Shown: positions 40,750 to 52,614 of the stretch, one piece after another
Numbering within the stretch: position 1 is the first letter of the stretch
Layout of the letters: every line of letters begins with the position of its first letter
Assembly: GCA_030062745.1 (NCBI GenBank)
Contig: CP099839.1
Coordinates: 45,210,796-45,274,795 of the forward strand
Length of the DNA: 64,000 nucleotides
Direction: 5' to 3'
Source: Capitulum mitella
Lineage: Eukaryota; Arthropoda; Thecostraca; Pollicipedomorpha; Pollicipedidae
The notes under the pieces: generated by a model
The model's input: the letters and a program-made list of their open reading frames with translations, nothing else
What the model was told of the DNA's origin: nothing
The model's database searches: none
Translations under genes and position numbers: made by a program

Positions 40750-43355
40750 GGCCGAGTGCGGCGATCGCGACGCTGACACGGGCGCTTCACGCTCGCCGTC
40801 CGATGCCGCTCCGGCCAGGAAGTGGGTGATGAGAGTGGCAGCAGCGGTGAATGGCGAACAACGTGCTGTAATGGCGGTCGTAGAATCCTCGATGGTCATG
40901 CCGCGAAGGAAGTGCCTTGCAACACCGGGAAGGCGCGAGCGTTGACATTTAGACTAGCGACGACGAAAGCTGTGTCGCAGTCGTGAGCAAGGGCCGAAAT
41001 AGGAAAAGAAATAAGGCAAATTCCCAAAGACCAGGCAGCGGCAATGTTGGTCAAGCCGGACCCCCCCCCCCTCCTGTCGCAGGTGGGATTTCAAGACGCC
41101 GGAAGAACAAAGCAAACAAGCGTCGTCTACCTCGCGTGCCGGGGCCGCGTTTTGTGGACAGCTGGCGTGCGTGTGATAAAGCGACGTCGCCACCAGCACG
41201 AGATGGTCGCCGCGTGAAAAACGCGCTGTCAGACGCCGGGCCGGCGGCTACCGGCGGCGTCCACAGCCCGCAGGACAGGCGGCCGGCAGCTGCAGCGGCT
41301 GCGAGCGGCGGCCTGCACGTTCGTCTCGACCCGGCCACGTAGCGCGTTGTCTGTGGAGAAGCTGCAGAACCCAATAACGGCCCGCACATCGGGACCACTC
41401 CCGTCGGGCGAGCGCGGGCCTTACAGCCAGCGCCAGCTGTGGCGCAGTCGTGGAGCTGAGAGCCGAAGGCGACTGGGGGCTCTCAGTGTGAAGAACTCAG
41501 CACTTGGCAGACAACAAAGGGATCGGCTCGTTCCTGCTCCTGATGGAGAGGTGAAGGCGACTTGTGTCTGCGGGACACCTTTAAAGCTTGCATTCTGTTT
41601 GCGTGTTATTTGACAGCAGCAGAGGTTTTCCCCTGCCCATTCAATAAAGACTAAACGAAACGCTCAGAAGCGCGCATTCCATTTTAGAAAAGGAAATCCC
41701 CCGCTTACATTTTTATTTAAAGCTTCCCGAACCAGGCAGCCTTGGCAACTGCGGGCCTTTCTCGGAGAACAGCTGTCCGGATAGCAGGCCCACTCCTATA
41801 TACCAGTTTCGCGCCCTGAGATTTTGCAAAGGCCTCATTTCGCACATCCTTGGAATGACATGGAGCAGACATCTGCAGGCGGGTTATAACGCCTTCCTTA
41901 CTTGAATGGCTTATGAGGGACGTGGCTGGGGTCGAAATACTCGGAAAGCAATTAACTGTACGACTCACTACGGGTTACCGAATGCATAATGCAGCTAATC
42001 AGCTGGTAAACTTTCTAGAAACGTGGGACGAAAGCCAACCGTCCCACTATACGTCGAGTTTCCAGTTCTGCCTAATCCTTTCATCCCGGAATTATCTAAG
42101 CGTCGGGCGAAACGCGACGTAAAATATCAACACTTGATTGTTACAATATCCTGAACCACGAGCCGACCAAATGTAGCCGACTGTGACAGATGGCGGCGGC
42201 TCGGCCGGCCGACAGCAGTCAACCATTCGGCCCAGATTGGCCCCATCTCGTCGGCCATCCCTTGCCGGGGGACGGCCATGGGCGGCCGACGCGTTGTCAC
42301 AGACGTCGCGTCGATTTGTCGCCGGCAGAATTAACGACTAAATCGGCTCACTTTATTATCCTAGCCGGCGGCCGAGCTCGATTGTGCACCAGCGGAGGCG
42401 CCGGGCAGAGGCCTAGCGGAACAGAGCTGCGACACAATACAGGCACGAGACAGAAAACAGGAGGAACAGCACTGTGCTGCACCACAACCCGGACCCTAGA
42501 CGGAGCGCCACTGTCCGTCCCAGACGCGAGGGACAGAAAATGGGAGAGACGGGACTTAATCACGACATCGGCGAGAGACAGAAGATAGACGGAACAGAGC
42601 TCCTCCGTGCCACGACTGACGATAGGGCGGGCGGGACGCAGCTCTGCCGCCCCACGCCGGCGGGGTGAGACAGGGGAACAGCTGCCGGCTCTTCAGCCTC
42701 CTCCTCGCAGTCAGCTCCCGTCGGCGGTGCCGGCGGCGGCCGAGGCGGCGCCGCCGGGCCCGGGGGCGCCATTATGACACCCCATTCGGCGCCGACACGA
42801 CGCCGCACTAGTTTGTGCCTTCCGGCGGCGTAAATGGAGCGACTCGCATCAAACGGACGAAGGGCCGGATTTGGCCAAACGATGATGACGGTAGTCAAAG
42901 TTCGGCCTGCTTCGCCGCGGGCTGCGCGCCGCAGCGGGAGGTGCATACATAAACAGACGGGAAATACCGCCACCGCCAACGAAATCGTCTGCGACGCGCC
43001 ACTCCTTGTTTTTGCGCTTTAACAGACGTGGAGTCGCAAGGATTTTTATGCAGCCGCTCTTCTTTGAACACTGTGGGAAATTGGCGTCATGCTCTGCTCT
43101 TGAAAGAAAAGATCAACGCAACATCTGCACTTAGCATTATGGAATCTTTGTATGCTATGTGACTGCTTCTACAATACGAACGTCACATATCATTTATGCA
43201 GCTGTAAATAGAGTATTCTGCATGGTATAGCTACCATAGAATCTTAATCGGTTTTTACGTTGGCTCATCGTTTGAGCATATACTAAGAAGTTCTCGAAAC
43301 CAAGGCTCTTCGTTTTAGTTTCCAGCGCAAAATCCGAATTTAAAATCAGTGTCAG
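40750..43355. other. no gene recognised
   Basis: GC-rich at 41030-41340 and 42180-42980, with overlapping frames on both strands. A small hairpin (CTGAGAGCC / GGCTCTCAG) lies at 41456-41486. No exon supported. Confidence 0.45.
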
Positions 43356-43369
43356 ATGTATCCATGCTT

Positions 43370-43580
43370 AACCGCCTAGACCCTGTACCAATAACTCTAA
43401 TATACATGCCAGCATTGGAGGAGGGCTTATTCGCTCCCCTCCCCCACCGAGATTTAGAGAATTATTCGACCGATTTGGTCCAAACAAACAGAGGTCGATT
43501 CGCCCTGGCATGATTACATTTCTTATGAAAAAAACATTTCGAAAATCCTGTAAGGGGCACATACGGGACGGATGAAATTT
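43370..43580 (-). mobile_element. reverse-oriented tail fragment of the dispersed repeat family
   Basis: Read on the minus strand: AATCGACCTCTGTTTGTTTG, ACCAAATCGGTCGAATAATTC, then AAATCTCGGTGGGGGAGGGG. This matches the tail wording at 45125-45190 (ATCGATTTCCGTCCG, GAAATCGGACGAGTAGTTCT, GAGATCTCAGGGGGG). Confidence 0.5.
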
Positions 43581-43951
43581 AAAAACCGGGACATTTTAAT
43601 TTGTTATACCTCCGATATTTATCAACATATTTTGGTGCAATTGACATTAATTGAGTGCCAATCAATGGGGCTTTTTTTCTTTCGTCGGCACGTTTAGACT
43701 TCTTACAACATTTATAGATATGTTCAGGGCTTGAAAAACGGCACTAACATTTTTTTTCTTCTGAAAACTTAATTAGCTAAAGTTTTACAGACCTTCTTTG
43801 TATTTACTTAACATTTTGCACTTCAGAAGCACAAATTGTAATACAACGTTTCTATAATGTTGGCATAGGAGGCGCCAGGGGCATGAAACGGCGAAGTGCC
43901 ATGGTCACAAGTTCATAAGGCCATCCTGCGACCTTTGACATGAAATGAATT

Positions 43952-44228
43952 CAAGTCAAACTTCATACGATTTTAACCCCATTCCCGGCAGGGAGGGCTG
44001 AATCCGCCCCCCTGGGGTTTCTTGCTTGCCAATTCCAGGCGTTTTAACGCAGCTTCAAGAAACTTGCTGAATTTTCCTAGCTGTTCTTTCTACGCGCCGT
44101 GACAAAATTTCAAAATTTTATGTTGCTCAGGGGCGGAGCCAGGCAACATAACAAGAAACCCGAGGGGGGCGGATTCAGCCCCCCGCCCCTACCGGGAATA
44201 GGGTTAAAATCGTATGAAGTTTGACTTG
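43952..44228. repeat. inverted repeat with ~73-77 bp arms
   Basis: Left arm 43952-44024 (CAAGTCAAACTTCATACGAT ... GGGGTTTCTTG) and right arm 44152-44228 (CAAGAAACCCGAGGGGGGCG ... GAAGTTTGACTTG) are near-perfect reverse complements with a ~127-base loop. Confidence 0.92.
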
Positions 44229-44860
44229 GGAGGCACCTCAGGCCATTTTTGGTCATGTTGAGGGTAAAAGGAAAATGTCTGCCAAAAACAGAGTTTTTTA
44301 AGATAGAACTTAAAAATTGATATGGATGAATAGCTTAATAGTTGGGCAATGTGCAGACATCATTTCGTCCATCTGAGGTCACTTTACAAGGTCAGGTCAA
44401 GGCCAAAATTCAAAATTTGTTTTTTTGCAATAATTTCGGCGCCTTTTTTCAAATGTCAAACCCGGAATACATATGACGTAGAACGGTGTCCTCTACTTGT
44501 GTATCATGTTTCAGGTCGGGTCACGGAGCTATGACCTAAAATGTCAGTGCGCGTACCCTATATCGCAATAGCCATAAAATGATACTTTTGAAGTATAGTG
44601 AATTCAAATGATTGAAAACGTTTACAGATAATATTAGGTGCACACGAGATCACCCCAAGTAACCCCAAGGTCACTGGAGGTCATTTAAGGTCAAAGGTCA
44701 CAAATTGATCTGAAGACGTGTGACCATGACTGTTCCCTCTTTTAATGTCCCTGGCACCGCCTATGCTATCATTATACAAACATTGTGATGCGATTTGTAC
44801 TTCTTTAGCATAACACGACTAGCAGAAGCCAAAAAAGTGTTTTTGCTTCTGTTGTTCATT
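43970..44860 (+). mobile_element. dispersed AGGTCA-rich repeat, copy B
   Basis: Same order of blocks as copy A at 20585-21480: GGGAGGCACCTCAGGCCATTT at 44228, TCACTTTACAAGG at about 44382, GGGTCACGGAGCTATG at 44518 and CGATTTGTACTTCTT at 44791. Between the head and the body an inverted second head is present, forming the inverted repeat. Four AGGTCA half-sites at 44668-44700 are spaced DR4-DR4-DR1. Confidence 0.7.
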
Positions 44861-44899
44861 CAGCTGTCGGAAAACTAATCCTTCTATTTTTGAAACGCT

Positions 44900-45250
44900 G
44901 TGAACGCCCATGAATTTTCTCAAAATTTCAGATTTGTGTACCAATGGTGAAAGCCCTATCCATAATCTCTCGATTCATGTCAGTTTCATTGAAATCGGTC
45001 CATAAACAACGGAGTTATAAGAAGTCCAAAAGTACCCCCATTTTGACATTTTTGCCACTTTCCACATTCCAAAATTCCAAAATTTCGAAAATTTCTTTTT
45101 TTATAAAAATGTAGTTCACGTCATGGCGAATCGATTTCCGTCCGTTGCGATGAAATCGGACGAGTAGTTCTCGAGATCTCAGGGGGGCCGAATCCGCGCC
45201 CCCCTGCCGGGAATCGACCATACCGTCTAGCCCTCCGGGAATAGGGTTAA
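44900..45250 (+). mobile_element. tail of dispersed repeat with G/C hairpin
   Basis: Contains GAAATCGGTCCATAAACAAC and later GAAATCGGACGAGTAGTTCT, then GAGATCTCAGGGGGG, a 10-base interval and CGCCCCCCTG at 45172-45205, then GGGAATAGGGTTAA at 45238. Confidence 0.6.
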
Positions 45251-45369
45251 GTGACATGGGATGGCCTTGGGTGCATTTCGTATTGTCTGAAAACAATTTC
45301 ATTGTTTTAAAATGATTTATTTTTAAACGTCCTCTTGATGACCGTCGTGATATAGGTTCCGTAAGCAGA

Positions 45370-45760
45370 CATGTTAAGTCGTAGCTCACTGACCTGGCCA
45401 AATATCAACCTGAAACTTGGGACGCAAGTCAAGAATACTTCACTAGGTCGTATAAGCCCCGGATTTTGATTTCGAAACATAGGATCGGAAACACTTAATA
45501 AAATCAGATTTTGTCTTTTGACCTTGGCCTGATCTCGTGAAGTAAACTCGGGTTAAAAAAAACATTTTTCTGTGCATTTGCCGAGCTATGTAACTACACA
45601 CTCACGAAAACTCCAGGTTCTACGGCAAAAACCCTTTTTTGCAGCCATTTTTCCTTTACCTTTAACAGTGCCAAAAAATGACAAAAGTGCCTCGGGCCTT
45701 CCCCCCCACCCCATTCGGGAATAGGATTTAGATGATGCAGGGTAAAAACCATATGATTCT
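45370..45760 (-). mobile_element. reverse-oriented copy of the dispersed repeat body
   Basis: Minus-strand reading gives, in order, CCTATTCCCGAATGGGG, CGAGGCACTTTTGTCATTTT, TTGGCACTGTTAAAGGTAAA, AGTTTACTTCACGAGATCAGG, CCAAGGTCAAAAGAC and later AGGTCAGTGAGCTACGA. This is the same block order as copy B in mirror image, making 43970-45760 a composite inverted structure. Confidence 0.55.
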
Positions 45761-45764
45761 TTGA

Positions 45765-48120
45765 CTGAAACGCCTGTTCGGCACGTTAGACGCAACTGCG
45801 AATTGTTCTTCAGGTGCAAATTTTGCTGTTTTGGCCAACCCAAATCCGAATATTTCATGTTCGGACGGACCTGCCACCTCCAAATTAGAACAGCCATTTC
45901 GTTTTTAGCAGCAGTGTTATAAAAGTGAATTTACCGCGTATTAAGGCGAGCCAGATGAGCTGTTCCCCAGAAGAAATGACGCCGATTAAGATCCTCTGCT
46001 TTAGTTACAATCTACTGGCCACGTTTTCTCGCACACCTGAAAGCCTCAGGAACGAGCGTTCAGTAGGAAAACGGGTGTGACGCAGCAGCGACAGAAGCCG
46101 GCGCCGGGCACAAACTGATTCCCTGCCGCGACCAGTCGGCTGCGAGCGCCGGGCAGAGGGAGGAGGGCAGCAGCTCCGATGATTCAGCCCTCAGCCTCCG
46201 CCCAAAACAGCAACGCCAGCACGCAACAGCTAATTGGCGTCGCTTTGACAAATGGTTCCAAACTTCACTCTTCCGCGGCGGCCAGTCAGCCCAGACGTCA
46301 GCAGAGAAAAACAGAGAAATGCTCGGCAGCAGGATGCGTTTGAATCCGCCCACCGTTTCTGGGTTTCGTCACAGACTGTGTGGTGACGAAGCTGCAAGTT
46401 CATAAAGTCGGCAAGAAACGGGTTATAATATCAACTTATTGCCGCCACAGTGGCAAAGCATAGCGTATGAGAACACTGCTCTCAACACGATTTGAAATGA
46501 CGTGGCAAAAATCCTCAAATACTCCGGTAATCTGACGTCACCCCAAAGCAGACGACAGTTTCGTCACCTTCAAAACCTGGCTGATTGCAGGAAATACGTG
46601 CGTTGTAGATGATGGGATTTTGCCGTCCGACAAATTTGGTATGGCCTTAAAAACTCCGCGTTAAAAACGTCGCGCCAGCCAATACCGTGCTAGTGTCCTG
46701 GCCGGCGTGTTCCACGCGTCTCGGGCAAATACTGAGCCCGGTCTTTGGTGGCTCAAAATAGATTTGAGCCAGCTATCAGTTTACTAGGTTGATAACCCAG
46801 TATACTACCAATATAAATCGCTGCTGTAACCCGAAGACCGGTACTCAGTACTGCCTCTTGTGGAAGCACGTAGCAACAATTGCTGCTCGACGTAAACACC
46901 ATCGGAATAGGCGTCACCCCAATGGATGCTAGGAGCCAACAACGGTAAGTGACATTTTACGCGGAACATTCCAGCCAAGTTTTCGTCGGGCTGCCTCAAC
47001 CGGCTGCTTTTCCAGGGACCGGTTTCACGGCTGTGGCTGTGCTCGCTTGTGCTCTTGCTGCGGTTATGTCGGAGAGACAACCTTTTTAGATTGATTGCAT
47101 CGAAGTGATTGACGAAAATGACTGATGGTTGTTGCGGAGAGCGGCGGATGGTAGATTCAACCTGGAAAAGGAATTTCCCGCCAAGATTCGGGTCATGGAC
47201 TCAAGCTCAACAGTGACGTCTTACCACTCGGCTGACGAGTATAGAGACGGCGTTGATCAATAGAAACAGCGCAATCTATCGTCCGAAAATCACCGGTCCG
47301 CAAACCTGTTTTATGTTAAAAGCGTCCAGTAAGAACTCACCAGCCTTATGAATTGCTCAAAGGGTCGGCGGCACAATGTAGTCATGTGGCGTCAAATGTG
47401 GGCGCTGCGAAATACCATTTGCATGAAGACCGGTTGCGCCTCTGGGTATATTAAAGTCCTGCTGACGTCACAGAGACCAGCCCAATCGTCGGATAATCGC
47501 ACCTTATGAAAATGACCTTCTCATCTGTCTTAATGTTGCATGACATTGTCTTCAGCTGCATTAATGCGATACAGTGCCACCTAATGGCATTTTTTGCGGA
47601 GAGGGAGCATTGGGGAAAGATTGACCATTCGGCCGCCGGCGACCACCCATGCTACTGCCCTAGTAAGAGCTGCTGTGTCTGTGCAGCTGTTGTAACTAGG
47701 GTCGCCTGGCAGCGCGCATTTCGACTCACGGTAGCTTCCTGATCGGACCCATTGTTTGCAATCCGTGACCAATCACGTGGGCGTGATTTTTTAGATACTG
47801 ACATGGTTGCATTGCTGCGGAAATATCACAGAACTGGTGTTGCTTTAACGGAATGGCAAGCCAAATTTGTTTGTTTATTAATAAATTTGTTTTCTGTATA
47901 ACAAACTCAATAATTTTGATAAGTATTGGTTTATACTGATGTGTCATGAACGAAGAGACACCATTGCTGACATGCCCGCTATAGTGTCGACTTTTATGGG
48001 CATTGTTGTAAAAAGTGGACTTAATGGCGGAAAGGCTGGGAGAAAACAGTCCACTGGCAACCTGATTTGCTTCTCGGAATGCGATTATGTCAGTTGTTGG
48101 CTGAAGACCAAAAATTGCCG
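45765..48120. other. no gene recognised
   Basis: No domain-bearing frame. Exact TGACGTCA at 46533-46540 and 47463-47470. Open frames of up to 97 codons (46060-46353 minus, 46805-47080 minus) are unremarkable. Confidence 0.45.
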
Positions 48121-48124
48121 TCTT

Positions 48125-48427
48125 TCACCAGCCGCTAGTCGATTCCGGTTTTTCGTTGTCGCTTTTCATGAGTATTAATATATATATATACAATATATAT
48201 ATACAATAATTCTGTTGTATTCTTCGCAAAACATGTTCAAATTCGGAAAAGTTCTTTGCCAGAAGGAAACAGAATAGGAAATCAGTGAAAGAGATTATTA
48301 AATTACATGTCGATGTGAAGTGGACCGCTAGTGAATCGAGCAGCTTTTCGCCGAAAGTCATGTTGTATGCAACCCAGAGACACGAAAATGATCCAAGACC
48401 AAATATAGTCAGTGAACAGACCGCCAT
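48125..48427 (-). other. unassigned open frame with a hydrophobic helix
   Basis: A 100-codon minus-strand frame. CNLIISFTDFLFCFLLAKNF looks like a membrane helix and is followed by SEFEHVLRRIQQNY, a pattern vaguely like the TM3-TM4 junction of arthropod gustatory receptors. The frame then runs into a TA microsatellite (isoleucine/tyrosine-rich), and no good splice sites frame it. Could be a receptor exon relic, or chance. I do not call a gene. Confidence 0.2.
48174..48210. repeat. interrupted (TA)n tract
   Basis: Two TA runs separated by CA: ATATATATATAC, AATATATATATAC. Confidence 0.9.
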
Positions 48428-48869
48428 TCAGCATTATGTTTTCATCGATAACATAAAATTAGGGAAAGTAAGATCTCATTCCCCAGGTAATTCTCCTTAC
48501 CACGCTTTCCTTCGCGCAACACCCCGATAACGGACGATAACTGCATCCTCCGTTGCAAAACGAGCGCCCGCGGGTGACAGCGGACGCAGTCAGGCGTGGC
48601 CGTGACGCTGATCTCCCGCACTACACGCCGCCACTGAGCCGTGTGTTTGTGTGGAGCGGTGGCGGGCGGCTCCACTCGGCCGCGGGGCACGCTCCGCGCC
48701 GCCGAGCCGCCGGCCCGCCCGCCGGCCCGACGGTATATTGGCCGGCAGCAGCTTCCGACCACCGCGCCGGCCCATTCGTCGTCATCGCTCGCGCCCGTCG
48801 GCGCCGGGCGGGCCGACGGTCTGTCGTCAATCATAGCGGACGGCGGCGGCAGCCGAGCGCCCCGAACCC

Positions 48870-49275
48870 GTCCCGACCCGACCCGTCCTGTCCCGGTCCG
48901 TCCCGGCCCGACCCGGCCCGTTCTGTCCCGGTCCGTCCCGGCCCGGCCGTCCTGTCCCGGTCCGTCCCGGCCCGACCCGGCCCGTCCTGTCCCGGTCCGT
49001 CCCGGCCCGACCCGGCCCGTCCTGTCCCGGTCCGTCCCGGCCCGGCCGTTCTGTCCCGGTCCGTCCCGGCCCGACCCGGCCCGTTCTGTCCCGGTCCGTC
49101 CCGGCCCGTCCTGTCCCGGTCCGTCCCGGCCCGGCCCGTCCTGTCCCGGTCCGTCCCGGCCCGGCCCGTTCTGTCCTGGTCCGTCCCGGCCCGGCCGTCC
49201 TGTGCCGGTTCATCCCGGGCCGTCCTGTCCCGAAGCGGCTCGTCCTGTCCCCGTCCGTCCCGGCCCGGCCCGCCC
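48870..49275. repeat. C-rich minisatellite, 30/35-bp units
   Basis: CCTGTCCCGGTCCGTCCCGG followed by CCCG(ACCCGG), about a dozen copies. Unit lengths alternate between about 30 and 35 bp according to whether the ACCCG block is present. Strongly C-rich on the plus strand. The proline/arginine-rich open frames through it (48553-49395 and others) are repeat by-products. Confidence 0.9.
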
Positions 49276-49279
49276 GCCG

Positions 49280-52200
49280 TGAGATGGCACAGTTCGAGAC
49301 AGTCAGGTGGGATCCGGACTTGTCGTAGTTCATCGGTGACCACCGGTGACGCGGCGCCGACAATTTTTCAGCCGAAGTCTCTAGAGAAGGTATAGTGTTT
49401 GCCAAGCTTTGACGTGCATGCCAAGCGAGGAGCGCTGACTATGAATTCCGAGTGTTTTTTAGGACGGTTGTTCGCACGACTGTACTTCGGCAGCAGTTGG
49501 TGATCCAGTTCAGAGTTGATAGCAACGTTACCGTTTTCGTTTTAATTTTCTCCTGACCACAAGGAGAAAACTTTGTTCTGCATATGCACGTGGTCGCCAC
49601 CGAGGATACCCAGATCCAACTTTATTGCAATCGTTCCAGGGTTACTGGTACCACGCCCCCATTTCCACCGGCGCCTTCCCGCCGACGCAGCCTTTTTCTG
49701 CCGGTTTTGCAAGCCGACCGATTCCAATCATGTGGGGCGAATGCCACTCCGCCGTGGCTCATTCTACATACATGATGCAATATGAAGTTATCTCGGACGC
49801 GCGCGACCGTAACAGTCGGAAGAGGTTGTATCGGGGGCCGCAACAGCGCAGCGTAATCAGGACGTAACACGTGATCGAGTGGACGGACAGCGTGCAGGCG
49901 GCACAAAACAATGGGAACAGCCACTTCCGGAGAGCGAAAAAATCAATGCGCTTTATGCCGCACATATGTTTTAAGCTATTCAAGACATAGCTCCGCGGGC
50001 ACGTTATTGCTGTTTAGGTGCACTCATTTTAAGATGCATATATTTTGAGGTATATATATACTTAAAGTAAATAAATGAATATATACATATGTATATTTAA
50101 ACACTCCAGCCACAGCTAGATAAACGACAGTTTGCAGTGTCAGCATTGAATAACAAAGTGCATTTGAGAGACCAAAAGAGCGGCAGCAGCGAATGTAAAC
50201 GTGGCAAGATGTCTAGCGAATCAGTATATTCAGCTGCATATCGCCTAGAATAGTAAAAGGCCAGCTTTACTCTCAAGCCAGATGTTATTTCCCTAGGTGG
50301 ATATTCCGTTTTCTGGGTGAACAAAATTTCCTCAGTTCACATCACCTGATATAGCTGTGTGACATCACATGGTATAATTGTGTTCATTTAAGATCTGTCG
50401 CATCGAAAGTGCCATAAACATAATTTCATCCGTAAGGTTCTGCCCTCGGTAAAGAGCTAGGCATGAAGCATGTTTACGCTGAGGGAGCCTTTGTACAGGT
50501 TGCGACGTTTCATCCATTTAAAAGCTGTCCCGTATATTTCCCCGTTTCGTGTTAATTGCTAACCTTGCTTTCATATCTCATATCAAAGCATTACACTCGT
50601 GACAACAAGTCCTTTAGGAAAAAAGCGTCGCAAGTTAGTGCGTGGCGAAAAGGCCCCACAGAGATCCATAAACATAGCGTAATAACCGCCATGCTGCAAT
50701 TAGAGCAAACGTTCACCAACAGGTCACGCCAATTAGTACCCTTGTTTGAATCATATAGGCGTTTCGTTAAGTGCCACCTACTGGTAGAGGCGGTAGTATT
50801 ATAGAAGCAGGTGGCGAGCCGGCCAGCAATGTTGAGGATACACAAAAGTTTGCTAAACGTGCGCGGATTGCCACCAGCGAGGGCACTGCGATGTCTGAGG
50901 GTCGCCGACGTCAGGCAGCACATTCCCAGCAGGGGTTTCCTCATTTGCCTCATGTCACACGACTCGAGCCAACACGTGAACGGTCGCCCCTGGAGAGGAA
51001 CACGAGTCGTGATTGAGCCCTCGGGTCCTTGTTATCGGCTCTGTCTCAAACTAATGCCCTCTGAATACGCCGTGTGAACAGCGCCGGCCTGTCCGCCGGC
51101 CAGGCGCCGCTCCTGCCGGGCACTGTGCCTGCTGTCCAGGGACCGAGCGTCCCCTTGCTGGACACCCCGCCTGCTGCCCGGGACCGAGCGCCAGCCGGGA
51201 GACGTCACTGATCAGAAATTTAGCGTCTTGTTTGTTCGCCGCTGAGCAGTTGTGACAGCGCCCACCGCTCAACGGAGGCAGAGACATAAAGTTTAACGCC
51301 TGCCCGTGCTAATGGCCGCAGGGCTTAATTACAGCGCCAAGCCGAGTCCGAGAAGAAAACAAAAGAAAGCAAATAGAACCGTTCGTTGCGGGTGTCAGCA
51401 TGAATAGCTTTGGCTAAGTTTTGGGGGCAGAGGCGCTATGTTCTTCACAGACTTGCGCGTCTCGATTTTGGCGTAAATTTGAAAATATGTTTTAAAACGA
51501 TGCAATGCAGTGAACTGACTGAAATCCGTAAAAGTTGGGGAAATTGTCTTCCCGTTGAGAAGTCCTGATCCGTCCAATTTCAGCGCAACAGTCATGCACA
51601 TTGACAGATAACAAATCACGCCACAAGCGGCATGGAATGACGCAATATCATTTTTAATGCCCAACTAACAGCGCATGCATTGCAAGCATCGTCATAATCT
51701 GTCACCAAGAACTCACAAAGCAGCATCTGTCTGTCTATGGTTTCTTATTTCCATATCCCAAAGAAGGCGTACTTCTGACTAGCTGCGTTCTGATATGGAC
51801 TAAGGCAACGAAATTTCTATATTTTGTCTTTCCATAGATACGTCGATAAAGTCTGCGATTGCGTTGTTTGAAGTCCCTAGTATCTTTCGAGTGTCTCTTT
51901 TCAAAACTGTCAAACCGGTAAACGTTCATTAGTTTTAAGCTATGCTGTAGGGCAGTTCATTTGGCTGAGGCATTTCGTACCCGCGTTCAAAAGTTTCACT
52001 GTAATTCAAATGCAGATGGCTGGCGCAATGTTTGATCGAATATTGATCTGGGAGACAGAGGGACGGAGGGAGGGAGTGCACGGTGCAGGGGAAGAGGGGC
52101 ATTTCAGCGGGAGCCGCTGGACTCGGTGGCGGTGTCCGGTATGAACGTGGAGCTGCCCTCACGGGAAGAGTCACGGGGGCGGGGCGCGTGCCGCTCTGCA

Positions 52201-52430
52201 GGACGTGTTTTTTTCTGCCGGGACCGGTCGTCTCCGTCGGCCAGCGTAATGTGACGGCCCACATCCCGGCCTGGCAGGCAAACACGCTCCGAGCGGGCGG
52301 CGGCAGCCGGCGCCGGGCCGGGCCGCGCCCGACCGACGGACGCCGCCCGACGGCCGACTTTGCTGTCCGGGACCACGGGGAGGGGCTGTATTAGCCAGAC
52401 CCTCCTCATCCTTCCCCCGAGAGGGGCTGG
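49280..52430. other. no gene recognised
   Basis: Small TA-rich patch near 50040-50100. Otherwise only short frames on both strands, none with a recognised domain or exon borders. Confidence 0.45.
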
Positions 52431-52436
52431 CCTGGA

Positions 52437-52612
52437 CGGCGGGAGGGCGGACCCGGGCGGCGAGAGGCCGACCCGGAGGCGGGAGGTCGACCCGGAGGCG
52501 GGAGGGCCGACCCGGAGGCGGGAGGTCGACCCGGAGGCGGGAGGGCCGACCCGGAGGCGGGAGGTCGACCCGGAGGCGGGAGGTCGACCCGGAGGCGGGA
52601 GGTTGACGCGGA
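52437..52612. repeat. 19/20-bp minisatellite
   Basis: GACCCGGAGGCGGGAGGTC (19 bp) and GACCCGGAGGCGGGAGGGCC (20 bp) units alternate for about nine copies, with decayed units at both ends. Confidence 0.92.
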
Positions 52613-52614
52613 CG

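Noticed and set aside
40425..40829. 134-codon plus-strand frame around the 51-bp palindrome
   Set aside because: The overlapping minus-strand frame is equally long, because the palindrome and GC content keep both open.
48553..49405. Proline/arginine-rich frames of 170-280 codons on both strands
   Set aside because: Products of the C-rich minisatellite; periodic RSVPARPG-type repeats with no other support.
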